64,000 nucleotides of DNA from Duganella rivi (lineage in GTDB: Bacteria > Pseudomonadota > Gammaproteobacteria > Burkholderiales > Burkholderiaceae_D), in NCBI RefSeq assembly GCF_009857435.1, contig NZ_WWCK01000007.1:62001-126000 (forward strand), read 5' to 3'. Position numbers and translations under genes: made by a program. The notes beneath the pieces were generated by a model. It was given only the letters and a program-made list of their open reading frames with translations, did no database searches and was not told the DNA's origin. This document shows positions 23,527-31,372 of the stretch, in pieces. The first letter of the stretch is position 1. Each line of letters begins with the position of its first letter.

Positions 23527-24824
23527 AGGCGCGCCTGTCGTTCTGGCAGATCGTGAACATGAACATTGGATTCTTCGGCATCCAGTTCAGTTTCGGCCTG
23601 CAGCAGAGCAGCATGAGCCCCATCTACAAATACCTCGGCGCCGATGAAGCCAGCTTGCCGTATCTGTGGCTGGCCGGGCCGATGACCGGGCTGCTGGTGC
23701 AGCCGCTGATCGGCGCCATGAGCGACCGCACCATCACGCGCTGGGGACGGCGCACGCCGTACTTCCTGATTGGCGCCATCCTGTGCAGCCTTGGCCTGCT
23801 GGCGATGCCGTTCAGCCCCATGCTGTGGATGGCGGCCAGCCTGCTGTGGATACTGGACGCGGCCAACAACGTGACGATGGAGCCGTACCGCGCCTTCGTC
23901 AGCGACAAGCTGCAACCGGAGCAGCATTCGATCGGCTTCCTGACGCAAAGCGCGTTCACTGGTCTTGGACAAACACTGGCCTATCTGACGCCGTCGCTGC
24001 TGGTGTGGCTGGGCATGAACAAGGATGCCGTCAACGGCAGCCACATTCCGCACATCGTGATCGTCGCGTTCATGATCGGCGCGGTGTTTTCGATCAGCTC
24101 CGTGCTGTGGACTTTGAAGACCACCAAGGAAAATCCGCTGAGCGAGGAAGAACTGCGGGCCATGCGCGCCAGGCCGGCCGGCTGGCGCCACGCGCTGGGC
24201 GATATCGTCAGCGCGGTGCGCGAGATGCCGCACACCATGCGCCAGCTGGCGTGGGTCAAGCTGTTCCAGTGGTATGCGATGTTCTGCTATTGGCAGTACA
24301 TTATGCTGTCCTTGTCGACCACCATCTACGGCACCACCGACCAGGCCTCGCAAGGCTTCCGTGATGCGGGGCTGTTGGCAGGGCAGGTGGGCGCGTTCTA
24401 CAACTTCATCGCGTTCGTCGGTGCGCTGGCGCTGGTGCCGTTCACCCGGCGTTATGGACCGAAGATCACGCACAGTGTTTGCCTGGCGCTGGCCGGCGCC
24501 GCGATGTGGAGCATTCCGCAGATTCATACGCCGGCGCTGCTGTTCGTGCCGATGGTGGGCATCGGGCTGGCGTGGGCCAGCATCATGGGCAATCCGTATG
24601 TAATGCTGGCGGGTTGTATTCCGCCGGAGCGCACCGGCGTCTACATGGGCATCTTCAATATGTTCATCGTGATTCCGATGATCATCCAGATCTTCACGCT
24701 GCCGCTGTATTACCGCAGCCTGCTGGGTGGGAATCCGGAGAATGTGATCCGCCTGGCCGGCGTGTTGATGCTGTGCGGCGCAGTAGCTGTTTTGCTGGTG
24801 AAGATAAAAAAAACGCCGGCTTGA
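23523..24824 (+). CDS. Inner-membrane sugar transporter (MFS/GPH, SuxC-like)
   Basis: A 433-residue, 12-helix permease. FGLQQSSMSPIYKYLGA in helix 1 and the loop motif GAMSDRTITRWGRRTPYFL (about 65-83) mark the plant-type sucrose/GPH branch of the major facilitator superfamily. It overlaps the kinase stop as ATGA and is the last gene of the operon, where it would move sucrose from periplasm to cytoplasm. The minus-strand terminator of bacterioferritin overlaps its final codons. The sugar is inferred from context. Confidence 0.88.
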   Translation: MKARLSFWQIVNMNIGFFGIQFSFGLQQSSMSPIYKYLGADEASLPYLWLAGPMTGLLVQPLIGAMSDRTITRWGRRTPYFLIGAILCSLGLLAMPFSPMLWMAASLLWILDAANNVTMEPYRAFVSDKLQPEQHSIGFLTQSAFTGLGQTLAYLTPSLLVWLGMNKDAVNGSHIPHIVIVAFMIGAVFSISSVLWTLKTTKENPLSEEELRAMRARPAGWRHALGDIVSAVREMPHTMRQLAWVKLFQWYAMFCYWQYIMLSLSTTIYGTTDQASQGFRDAGLLAGQVGAFYNFIAFVGALALVPFTRRYGPKITHSVCLALAGAAMWSIPQIHTPALLFVPMVGIGLAWASIMGNPYVMLAGCIPPERTGVYMGIFNMFIVIPMIIQIFTLPLYYRSLLGGNPENVIRLAGVLMLCGAVAVLLVKIKKTPA

Positions 24825-24833
24825 TTGCCGGCG
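24806..24833 (-). terminator. Intrinsic terminator of bfr, overlapping the transporter 3' end
   Basis: Minus-strand stem CGCCGGC/GCCGGCG (7 bp, 6-base loop) followed by eight T residues. The hairpin lies inside the last six codons of the convergent transporter gene. It has no T-tract in the plus direction. Confidence 0.82.
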
Positions 24834-24852
24834 CTAGGTCTTACTCTTCGTT

Positions 24853-25326
24853 TTACTCTTCGTTCATCTGGCTTTGCAGGTAGTTCTGGATGCCGATCTT
24901 GGCGATCAGATCCAGCTGCGTTTCCAGCCAGTCGATGTGTTCTTCGGTGTCTTCGAGGATCATCAACAGCAGGTCGCGCGACACGTAGTCGGCGGCCTTC
25001 TCGGCGGCAGCGATGCCTTCCTTGACGGTGATCTGCGCGCCGCGTTCCAGTTTCAGGTCGCAGTTGATCATCTCTTCGGTGTTTTCGCCGATCATGATCT
25101 TGTGCATGGCTTGCAGGTTAGGCAGGCCGTCCAGCATCAGGATGCGGTCGATCAGTTTGTCGGCGTGCTTCATTTCGCCGATCGATTCTTCGTATTCTTT
25201 CTTGCCGATCTTTTCCAGACCCCAGTGCTTGTACATGCGTGCATGCAGGAAGTATTGGTTGATCGCGGTGAGTTCGTTGGTCAGCTGTGCGTTCAGCAAG
25301 CGGATGACTTCTTGGTCGCCCTTCAT
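24853..25326 (-). CDS. bfr: Bacterioferritin
   Basis: A 157-residue four-helix iron-storage protein that forms 24-mer shells with heme between subunits. The canonical start MKGDQEVIRLLN fixes the ATG at 25326, although no ribosome site is visible. Ferroxidase ligands E18, E51, H54, E94 and H130 and the heme ligand M52 are all present by ungapped comparison with E. coli Bfr. Position 127, a Glu in E. coli, is Thr here (EDTEEH). It is expressed away from the Fur-like site at 25450. The Bfd gene at 26760 encodes its likely iron-release partner. Confidence 0.94.
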   Translation of the reverse strand: MKGDQEVIRLLNAQLTNELTAINQYFLHARMYKHWGLEKIGKKEYEESIGEMKHADKLIDRILMLDGLPNLQAMHKIMIGENTEEMINCDLKLERGAQITVKEGIAAAEKAADYVSRDLLLMILEDTEEHIDWLETQLDLIAKIGIQNYLQSQMNEE

Positions 25327-25449
25327 GGGAGGCTTTCTAAATAGTTGCAGGAATACCGGCATTTTGCCATGAACAAGCGGACAACGTGTAGGGATTGACT
25401 ACGAATGGCCGCTAAAGTGTACCAATATCCCCGGCCTGAAAATATTGGA

Positions 25450-25468
25450 GCTAATGACAATTATTAGC
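25450..25468. promoter_or_regulatory. Fur-box-like 19-mer
   Basis: GCTAATGACAATTATTAGC matches 15 of 19 bases of the classical Fur consensus and has perfect 6-base arms. It lies between the divergent bfr (start 25326) and stress-protein (start 25543) genes and could serve either. Confidence 0.6.
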
Positions 25469-25542
25469 ATTCGCAGTGTGGTGCAACCCACTGAGCGTTA
25501 TCGCTCGCGCCGTTACCATGCAAGTTCACTCAGGAGGACACC

Positions 25543-26058
25543 ATGGACGCTATTCACCACCAAGATTTAATCGGCGAAGACGCCGTGCGCAAGATCCGCG
25601 ATTTCGTCGAAAGTACACCCGGCTGCTTCTTTTGCACCAGCGACGCCAACGGCGGCCCCGGCGACGCGCGGCCGATGACAGCCTTGCAGGTCGACGAAGT
25701 CGGCAATCTCTGGTTCATCTCGGCCAGCGATAGTTTGAAGAACCTGGAGCTGGCGGCTGACCCGTCGGCCACGCTGTACTTCCAAGGTTCGGCGCATTCG
25801 GAATTCATGCACCTCGAAGGCATCGCCACCGTGACGCGCGATTCGCTCAAGCTCAAAGAGCTATGGAGCTTTACGATGAAGACCTGGTTCACGGAAGGCG
25901 AGGACGATCCGCGCATCACGCTGATCAAGTTTGCGCCGACCTATGGCTACTATTGGGACACCAAGCACGGCAAGGCCGTCGCCAGCGTCAAGATGCTGAT
26001 CGGCGCCGTGATCGGCAAGACGATGGACGATTCTATCGAGGGACGGTTAGATCTTTAA
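25543..26058 (+). CDS. Pyridoxamine-phosphate-oxidase-like flavin protein (general stress protein 26 type)
   Basis: A 171-residue split-barrel protein of the PNPOx-like family: GCFFCTSDANGGPGDARPMTA (27-47), LWFISASDSLKNLEL and the late segment IKFAPTYGYYWDTK fit the general stress protein 26 (YdaG) subgroup, which binds FMN or similar cofactors. A strong AGGAGGA precedes the ATG. A Fur-like site lies 75 bases upstream, suggesting iron or oxidative control. Its TAA stop shares TTAA with the convergent tonB stop. Confidence 0.82.
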   Translation: MDAIHHQDLIGEDAVRKIRDFVESTPGCFFCTSDANGGPGDARPMTALQVDEVGNLWFISASDSLKNLELAADPSATLYFQGSAHSEFMHLEGIATVTRDSLKLKELWSFTMKTWFTEGEDDPRITLIKFAPTYGYYWDTKHGKAVASVKMLIGAVIGKTMDDSIEGRLDL

Positions 26059-26759
26059 CCGAGCTGGAAGTTGATTGGCACCAGCGCGTAGACCGGGATG
26101 GCCTTGCCGTCCTCTACGTGCGGTTTAAACAGTGCGCGCAGCACGGCCTGGCGGCCGGCCTCATCGAGATTATTGAAGCCGGACGACTTCTGCACGGTCA
26201 CTTGCTCGGCCGTGCCCTTCTCGCCGATCAGCACGCGCAGCGTCACCACGCCGGTCTCGCCCATGCGGCGCGACATGCTCGGGTAGGTTGGCTGCGGTGC
26301 GCGGATGTACTCCACGCCCGACACGGTTTTCGGTGCGGCCGGTTGCGGCGGCGCCGGCGGGGCGACTTGCGCGACCGCTGCCGCAACGGCAGTGGTCGGC
26401 TCAGCAGGACGCGGTTGCGGCGGCGGCAAAGTGATGGTCGGCTCGGTCTGCACGATGTTCAGCTGAGGCAGCGGCGGCACGAAGGTTTGCTTCGGCTGCA
26501 CCAGCGGCACCATCTTCGGCGGCGGCGGCGCTTTCAGCGGTTCCGGCGCGGCCACGAAGGTGACGTTGACCACCTGCGGCAAAATGGCATGCGTCACGCT
26601 GCGCAGCATGCCCGAGTAAGCAAGATAAAACAGTACCACGTGACCTACAACGATTGCCGCCATCGGCGCCAGCTTGCGGCCGCGGCGCTGCCATTCCAGC
26701 GCCAGGCCGGCGTCATCACCGGACAGCGAGGCCGTCCGGTTGTAGGTCATGCTGTTCAT
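26055..26759 (-). CDS. TonB-family energy transducer
   Basis: A 234-residue protein: short cytoplasmic N terminus, one membrane anchor (about 33-52), a proline-rich periplasmic spacer (PPPPKMVPLVQPKQ onward, about 75-145) and a TonB C-terminal domain (YIRAPQPTYPSMSRRMGETGVVTLRVLI). It carries ExbB/ExbD energy to outer-membrane receptors. It starts on the base next to the bfd stop codon, so the two are one unit. Its placement beside iron genes and 2 kb from a TonB-dependent sugar receptor suggests shared use. ATG 26750 is an alternative start. Confidence 0.88.
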   Translation of the reverse strand: MNSMTYNRTASLSGDDAGLALEWQRRGRKLAPMAAIVVGHVVLFYLAYSGMLRSVTHAILPQVVNVTFVAAPEPLKAPPPPKMVPLVQPKQTFVPPLPQLNIVQTEPTITLPPPQPRPAEPTTAVAAAVAQVAPPAPPQPAAPKTVSGVEYIRAPQPTYPSMSRRMGETGVVTLRVLIGEKGTAEQVTVQKSSGFNNLDEAGRQAVLRALFKPHVEDGKAIPVYALVPINFQLG

Positions 26760-26981
26760 TTAGTTGGCGAAGACCGGGCGCTTGAGCACGGTCTCTTTGA
26801 GTTCGGCCGCGGCTTGCGCAGCCAGGTGTTCGGTCAGGAGTTCTTCCGCGCAGGAAAAGCATTGACCGCAAACGGTCGCCACGCCCAGGGCGCCGCGCAG
26901 CTCTTCCATCGACGTGATACCCAATTCCATGGCTTGACGGATTTCGCGATCGGAGATGTTGTTGCACACACAAACAATCAT
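26760..26981 (-). CDS. bfd: Bacterioferritin-associated ferredoxin-like [2Fe-2S] protein
   Basis: A 73-residue protein with cysteines at C4, C6, C38 and C41, the exact spacing of E. coli Bfd, which binds a [2Fe-2S] cluster and passes electrons to bacterioferritin to release stored iron. A further Cys at 44 is extra. AAGG precedes the ATG. A Fur-box-like site lies about 70 bases upstream, as expected for a gene induced by iron starvation. It is longer than E. coli Bfd (64) by a short Ala-rich tail. Confidence 0.9.
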   Translation of the reverse strand: MIVCVCNNISDREIRQAMELGITSMEELRGALGVATVCGQCFSCAEELLTEHLAAQAAAELKETVLKRPVFAN

Positions 26982-27052
26982 TGATGCACCTTCTGGCTAG
27001 GCTGAATAAGTCTGGTTTAAGTTCTTCCTGACATGATTGCTTGTTACTTAAT

Positions 27053-27071
27053 GCGAATCATTATCATTAAT
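27053..27071. promoter_or_regulatory. Fur-box-like site between bfd-tonB and feoAB
   Basis: Read on the minus strand it contains TAATGATAAT, ten consecutive matches in a 14-of-19 fit to the Fur consensus. It lies between divergent bfd and feoA and may control both. Confidence 0.6.
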
Positions 27072-27110
27072 CGTATAGTGCCCGAAATTTCAGCGGTTTG
27101 CAAGCTAAAT

Positions 27111-27129
27111 AGAAGTCATTCGCATTACC
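27111..27129. promoter_or_regulatory. Second, weaker Fur-like site before feoA
   Basis: TCATTCGCATTA here is an inverted near-copy of TAATGCGAATCA at 27049-27060, with one mismatch. The consensus fit is weak (11 of 19), but it lies just upstream of a perfect TATAAT (27133-27138), where a repressor would block feoA. Confidence 0.35.
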
Positions 27130-27132
27130 GTT

Positions 27133-27138
27133 TATAAT
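27133..27138 (+). promoter_or_regulatory. Likely -10 box of the feoAB promoter
   Basis: TATAAT 30 bases before the feoA ATG. The -35 region is poor, but Fur-like sites lie directly upstream. Confidence 0.45.
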
Positions 27139-27167
27139 GCTAGTATTAAATCCGGCTGGACTTGCTC

Positions 27168-27434
27168 ATGACCAACGCTGTTCCCCTCATTACTCTGGAC
27201 ACCCTCAAGGTGGGCGCTAGCGCCACCGTGGTGCACGTTTCGCCCGGCCAGGGTGCCGATGACGGCGTTGGTTTGGCGCGTCGCCTGATGGAGCTGGGCT
27301 TCGTGCCGGGCGAGAAAATCCGCATGCTCAAGCGCGGCATGCCGGGCGGCGAACCGCTGGCCATCAAGGTCGGCAACTCCACTTTTGCGTTGCGCCGCTT
27401 TGAAGCGGCGCTGGTCTCGATTCAACCGGAATAA
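27168..27434 (+). CDS. feoA: Ferrous iron transport protein FeoA
   Basis: An 88-residue SH3-like protein that assists the FeoB permease at the cytoplasmic face. LARRLMELGFVPGEKIRMLKRG (about 36-57) and EPLAIKVGNSTFALRRFEAALV are the family core. ATG 27168 is preferred to TTG 27162. feoB follows after 4 bases. Fur-like sites upstream predict induction under iron shortage. Confidence 0.93.
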   Translation: MTNAVPLITLDTLKVGASATVVHVSPGQGADDGVGLARRLMELGFVPGEKIRMLKRGMPGGEPLAIKVGNSTFALRRFEAALVSIQPE

Positions 27435-27438
27435 ATCA

Positions 27439-29343
27439 ATGGGTGCAGTAGAAAAACAGGCGCCGCCGGCGCCGGCCGTGTCCCGGACGCCAATGATGGC
27501 CTTGCTGGGCAATCCGAACTGCGGCAAGACCGCCTTGTTCAATCGCCTGACCGGCGCGCGCCAGAAAGTGGCGAACTACGCTGGCGTGACCATCGAGCGC
27601 AAAGAAGGTGCATTTACTACCAGCGGCGGCAACGGTTTCCGCGTGCTGGATTTGCCCGGTGCTTATAGTTTGACGGCCCACACGCCGGACGAGGAAATCA
27701 CGCGCGACGTGGTGGCCGGCCTGCGCAAGGGCGAACCGGCGCCGGACGTGGTGGTGTGCGTGGTCAACGCCACCAATCTGCGCCTGAACCTGCGCCTGGT
27801 ATTGGAAATTAAACGTCTCGGCTTGCCGATGATCCTGGCGCTGAACATGGTCGACGTGGCCAAGAAGCGCGGCATCACCATCGACGCTGACCGCTTGTCG
27901 CAAGAGTTGGGCATGCCGGTGGTGGAAACCGTGGCGGTGCAGGCCGGCGGCGAGAAGTCGCTGCTGCGCGCGCTGGACATGATGTGGCCGCTGCCGGTAA
28001 GCCAGCCGCACGCGCTGTCGGCCATCGACGCGGTCGGCGTGGAAGCAACCCAGCGCGAGGTGCGCCGCATTCTCGACCTGGTGGTCAGCAACCCGGCTTC
28101 GGGCGAGGATCGCTTGAGCGAGAAGGTCGACGATATTGTGCTGCACCCGGTGCTGGGCCCGATCATCCTGGCGGTGCTGATGTTCCTGGTCTTCCAGGCC
28201 GTGTTCAGCTGGGCCAACGTGCCGATGGATATGATCAAGGCTGGTGTGGACGGCGTCGGCGAGCTGATTAAGGGCGCGATGGCGGATGGCATCCTGCGCA
28301 GCCTGCTGGTGGAAGGTATCCTCGGCGGCGCCGGCAGCGTGCTGGTGTTCCTGCCGCAGATTCTGATCCTGTTCTTCTTCATCCTGGTGCTGGAAGATTG
28401 CGGCTACCTGCCGCGCGCGGCCTTCCTGCTGGACCGCCTGATGGGCGGCGTCGGCTTGTCGGGCCGCGCCTTCATTCCGCTGCTGTCCAGCTTTGCCTGC
28501 GCGATTCCGGGCGTGATGGCGGCGCGTACCATTCAAAATCCGCGCGACCGTCTGGTGACGATCATGATCGCGCCGCTGATGACGTGCTCGGCGCGCCTGC
28601 CGGTGTACGCGCTGATTATCGCGGCCTTTATTCCCGAGCGCGAAGTGTACGGCTTCCTGAGCCTGCAAGGGCTGGTGCTGTTTGCGCTGTACTTCGCCGG
28701 CATTTTCTCGGCGATGGCGGTGGCGTACTTCTTCAAGCGCGCGCTGGGCGCGAACCAGCAGCAGCCGCTGATGCTGGAACTGCCGGCCTACCACTGGCCG
28801 CACATGCAGAACCTGGCGCTGGGCCTGTGGGAGCGCTGCAAGATCTTCCTGTCGCGCGTCGGTACGATTATCTTGACGCTGATGATTTTGCTGTGGTTCC
28901 TGAGCTCCTTCCCGGGCGCACCGGAGGGCGCGACGCATCCGCCGATCTACTACAGCCTGGCTGGCATCCTGGGCCGCGGCCTCGAATACATCTTCGCGCC
29001 GATAGGCTTCAACTGGCAGATTTGCATTGCGCTGGTGCCGGGCCTGGCCGCGCGTGAAGTGGCGGTGGGCGCGCTGGGCACGGTGTATGCGCTGTCGCAG
29101 AGCGGTGACGAACTGGCGCAGTCGCTGGAGCCGATCATCGCTGCCTCGTGGACGTTGCCAACCGCCTTGTCGCTGCTGGCGTGGTATGTGTTTGCGCCGC
29201 AGTGCATGTCGACCTTGTCGGTGGTGCGCCGCGAAACCGGCGGCACGCGCTACGCGCTGCTGATGGCCGGCTATATGTTTGCGCTGGCGTACATTGCGTC
29301 GTTCCTGACCTACCGTATTTCGCTGGCCCTGATTGGAGGCTGA
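27439..29343 (+). CDS. feoB: Ferrous iron transporter FeoB
   Basis: A 634-residue inner-membrane Fe(II) transporter with an N-terminal G domain: G1 loop GNPNCGKT (24-31), G3 DLPGAYSL, G4 NMVD. Two Gate domains of membrane helices follow, with CGYLPRAAFLLDRLMG marking the first. It is shorter than E. coli FeoB (773) because of a compact linker and C terminus. A small Cys-rich membrane protein is encoded next, likely the partner that replaces FeoC. Confidence 0.95.
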   Translation: MGAVEKQAPPAPAVSRTPMMALLGNPNCGKTALFNRLTGARQKVANYAGVTIERKEGAFTTSGGNGFRVLDLPGAYSLTAHTPDEEITRDVVAGLRKGEPAPDVVVCVVNATNLRLNLRLVLEIKRLGLPMILALNMVDVAKKRGITIDADRLSQELGMPVVETVAVQAGGEKSLLRALDMMWPLPVSQPHALSAIDAVGVEATQREVRRILDLVVSNPASGEDRLSEKVDDIVLHPVLGPIILAVLMFLVFQAVFSWANVPMDMIKAGVDGVGELIKGAMADGILRSLLVEGILGGAGSVLVFLPQILILFFFILVLEDCGYLPRAAFLLDRLMGGVGLSGRAFIPLLSSFACAIPGVMAARTIQNPRDRLVTIMIAPLMTCSARLPVYALIIAAFIPEREVYGFLSLQGLVLFALYFAGIFSAMAVAYFFKRALGANQQQPLMLELPAYHWPHMQNLALGLWERCKIFLSRVGTIILTLMILLWFLSSFPGAPEGATHPPIYYSLAGILGRGLEYIFAPIGFNWQICIALVPGLAAREVAVGALGTVYALSQSGDELAQSLEPIIAASWTLPTALSLLAWYVFAPQCMSTLSVVRRETGGTRYALLMAGYMFALAYIASFLTYRISLALIGG

Positions 29344-29344
29344 T

Positions 29345-29620
29345 ATGTGGCAGCAGATTATTGTCGCGCTGATCGTGCTGGTGGCCTTGGCGCACTTTTG
29401 CACCAAGTACCTGCCGGCGGCGCTGCGCCGTCAGATCGTGGCGGGCTTGAGCAAGCGCGGCTTCGATGAAGCGCGCATGGCCAAACTATTCAACATCAAA
29501 TCCGGCTGCGGCGACGACAGCGGCTGCTCCAGCTGCGGCTCCTGCGACAGCGCACCGCCGGCCAAGTCCGATACCTCCGCCCCGCTAAAACGCGTCATCA
29601 AGCTGCACGTGCAGCGCTAA
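29345..29620 (+). CDS. FeoB-associated Cys-rich membrane protein
   Basis: A 91-residue protein beginning one base after the feoB stop. Residues 1-25 form a membrane helix (MWQQIIVALIVLVALAHFC), a basic helical segment follows, and a Cys cluster C55, C61, C64, C67 (GCGDDSGCSSCGSCD) lies near the C terminus. The layout matches the FeoB-associated Cys-rich family, proposed to bind a metal or cluster in the Feo complex. Its stop abuts that of the convergent gene with no gap. Confidence 0.8.
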   Translation: MWQQIIVALIVLVALAHFCTKYLPAALRRQIVAGLSKRGFDEARMAKLFNIKSGCGDDSGCSSCGSCDSAPPAKSDTSAPLKRVIKLHVQR

Positions 29621-31234
29621 TCAACCGCAGTAAGGATCGAAGGTCTCAGCCTGCGCCATCGGCCAGTAATGGCCGAAGACTGGCGGCAGGCGCGAGAGCT
29701 GGCTTGGATCGAGCAGTTCGCCCGGCTCCAGGAAAGGCAACAGCGTCGAGACCAGTTTCACCTGGTTGGACGAGATGCGCCGCACCAGGTGGCGCGGACG
29801 CAGCTGCGATGGGTGCGTCATGCCGGCGGCGGCAATCAGCTGCGCCAGCGCCTTCATCGTATTCTCATGGAAGTTGGCCACGCGCTGGATTTTGTCCGGC
29901 ACCACCAGCGCCCGCTGGCGCGACGGATCTTGCGTGGCGACGCCGGTCGGGCAGCGGTCGGTGTGGCAGCTTTGCGACTGGATGCAGCCCAGCGCGAACA
30001 TGAAGCCGCGCGCCGAATTGCACCAGTCCGCCCCCAGCGCCAAGGTGCGCGCAATATCAAACGCAGTGATGATTTTGCCCGAGGCGCCGATCTTGATCTT
30101 GTCGCGCAGGTTGGCGCCGACCAGCGTGTTATGCACCAGCAGCAGCGCCTCTTGCAGCGGCGTGCCGACGTGGTCGGTGAATTCCACCGGCGCGGCGCCG
30201 GTGCCGCCTTCGCCGCCATCGACCACGATGAAGTCCGGCACGATGCCGGTCGCCAGCATGGCTTTGACGATGCCGAAAAATTCCCACGGGTGGCCGATCG
30301 CCAGCTTGAAGCCGGTCGGCTTGCCGCCCGACAGATTGCGCAGGCGGTCAATAAATTCCAGCATTTCGATCGGCGTGCTGAACGCCGAGTGGCGCGACGG
30401 CGACACGCAATCGACCCCCATCGGCACGCCGCGCGTCAGTGCAATCTCCGGCGTGATCTTGGCCGCCGGCAGCACGCCGCCGTGGCCCGGCTTGGCGCCT
30501 TGCGACATCTTCAGCTCGATCATTTTGACCTGCGGCGAGGCCGCGTTGGCGGCGAACTTCGCTTCCGAGAAACTACCATCGTCGTTGCGGCAGCCGAAGT
30601 AGCCGGAGCCGATTTCCCAGACCAGGTCGCCGCCGTGTTGGCGATGGTGCGGGCTGATGCTGCCTTCGCCGGTGTCGTGCATGAAGCCGCCCTGTTTGGC
30701 GCCGCCGTTGAGCGCCAGGATGGCATTGGCCGACAGCGCGCCAAAGCTCATCGCCGAGATGTTGAACACGCTGGCCGAGTACGGCTGCGCGCGCGGGCAA
30801 TCCGGGTGGTTGCCGATTTCGATGCGGAAGTCGTGATGCTGTTCCGGCGCCGGTGCGATCGAGTGGTTGATCCATTCGTAGCCTGGCGCGTAGACATCAA
30901 GCTGCGTGCCGAACGGGCGCTTGTCGGTGTCGAGCTTGGCGCGCTGGTAGACGATGCTGCGCTGGTTGCGCGAGAACGGCTCGGCCACGGTGTCGTCTTC
31001 AAGGAAGTACTGGCGAATCTCGGGACGGATCGATTCGAAGAAGAAGCGGAAGTGGGCCAGGATCGGATAGTTGCGGCGCAGCGCGCGCTTGGTCTGCAGC
31101 AGGTCGCTGATGCCGACGATGGTCAGCGCGGCGGCCACCGCCGGAATCTCCCACGGCGCCCCCAGCGCCAGTGAAACCAGCAGGGTGACGACAGCGGCAT
31201 TGAGGGCGAGGTAACGCGGTGACAGCAAATTCAT
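29621..31234 (-). CDS. FMN-binding glutamate-synthase-family membrane protein
   Basis: A 537-residue protein with two N-terminal membrane helices (about 5-45) followed by a full glutamate-synthase FMN domain: NISAMSFGALSANAILALN, GDLVWEIGSGYFG, VDGGEGGTGAAP (phosphate loop) and the Cys motif CIQSQSCHTDRCPTGVATQDP. It lacks the glutamine amidotransferase domain, so it is not ordinary GltB; the physiological reaction of this membrane-tethered subfamily is not known to me. GGAG 5 bases before ATG 31234 sets the start. It converges on the feo operon with no intergenic space. Confidence 0.85.
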   Translation of the reverse strand: MNLLSPRYLALNAAVVTLLVSLALGAPWEIPAVAAALTIVGISDLLQTKRALRRNYPILAHFRFFFESIRPEIRQYFLEDDTVAEPFSRNQRSIVYQRAKLDTDKRPFGTQLDVYAPGYEWINHSIAPAPEQHHDFRIEIGNHPDCPRAQPYSASVFNISAMSFGALSANAILALNGGAKQGGFMHDTGEGSISPHHRQHGGDLVWEIGSGYFGCRNDDGSFSEAKFAANAASPQVKMIELKMSQGAKPGHGGVLPAAKITPEIALTRGVPMGVDCVSPSRHSAFSTPIEMLEFIDRLRNLSGGKPTGFKLAIGHPWEFFGIVKAMLATGIVPDFIVVDGGEGGTGAAPVEFTDHVGTPLQEALLLVHNTLVGANLRDKIKIGASGKIITAFDIARTLALGADWCNSARGFMFALGCIQSQSCHTDRCPTGVATQDPSRQRALVVPDKIQRVANFHENTMKALAQLIAAAGMTHPSQLRPRHLVRRISSNQVKLVSTLLPFLEPGELLDPSQLSRLPPVFGHYWPMAQAETFDPYCG

Positions 31235-31372
31235 GGACACTCCGGCGACGGCTAGCGATCCGTCGAGTGTACTGCTGTTTCCCGGCGGAATCCACATCCA
31301 AACGGTAGGTGCAAGGCGTGCTAAGCTAGCGAGGTTGCGGCGCACGGCCGTTCTTTTTCAGGATATCCAACC

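Noticed and set aside
27111..27129. Second Fur box as a firm call
   Set aside because: Only 11 of 19 consensus matches. It is kept as a low-confidence site because it is an inverted near-copy of part of the first.
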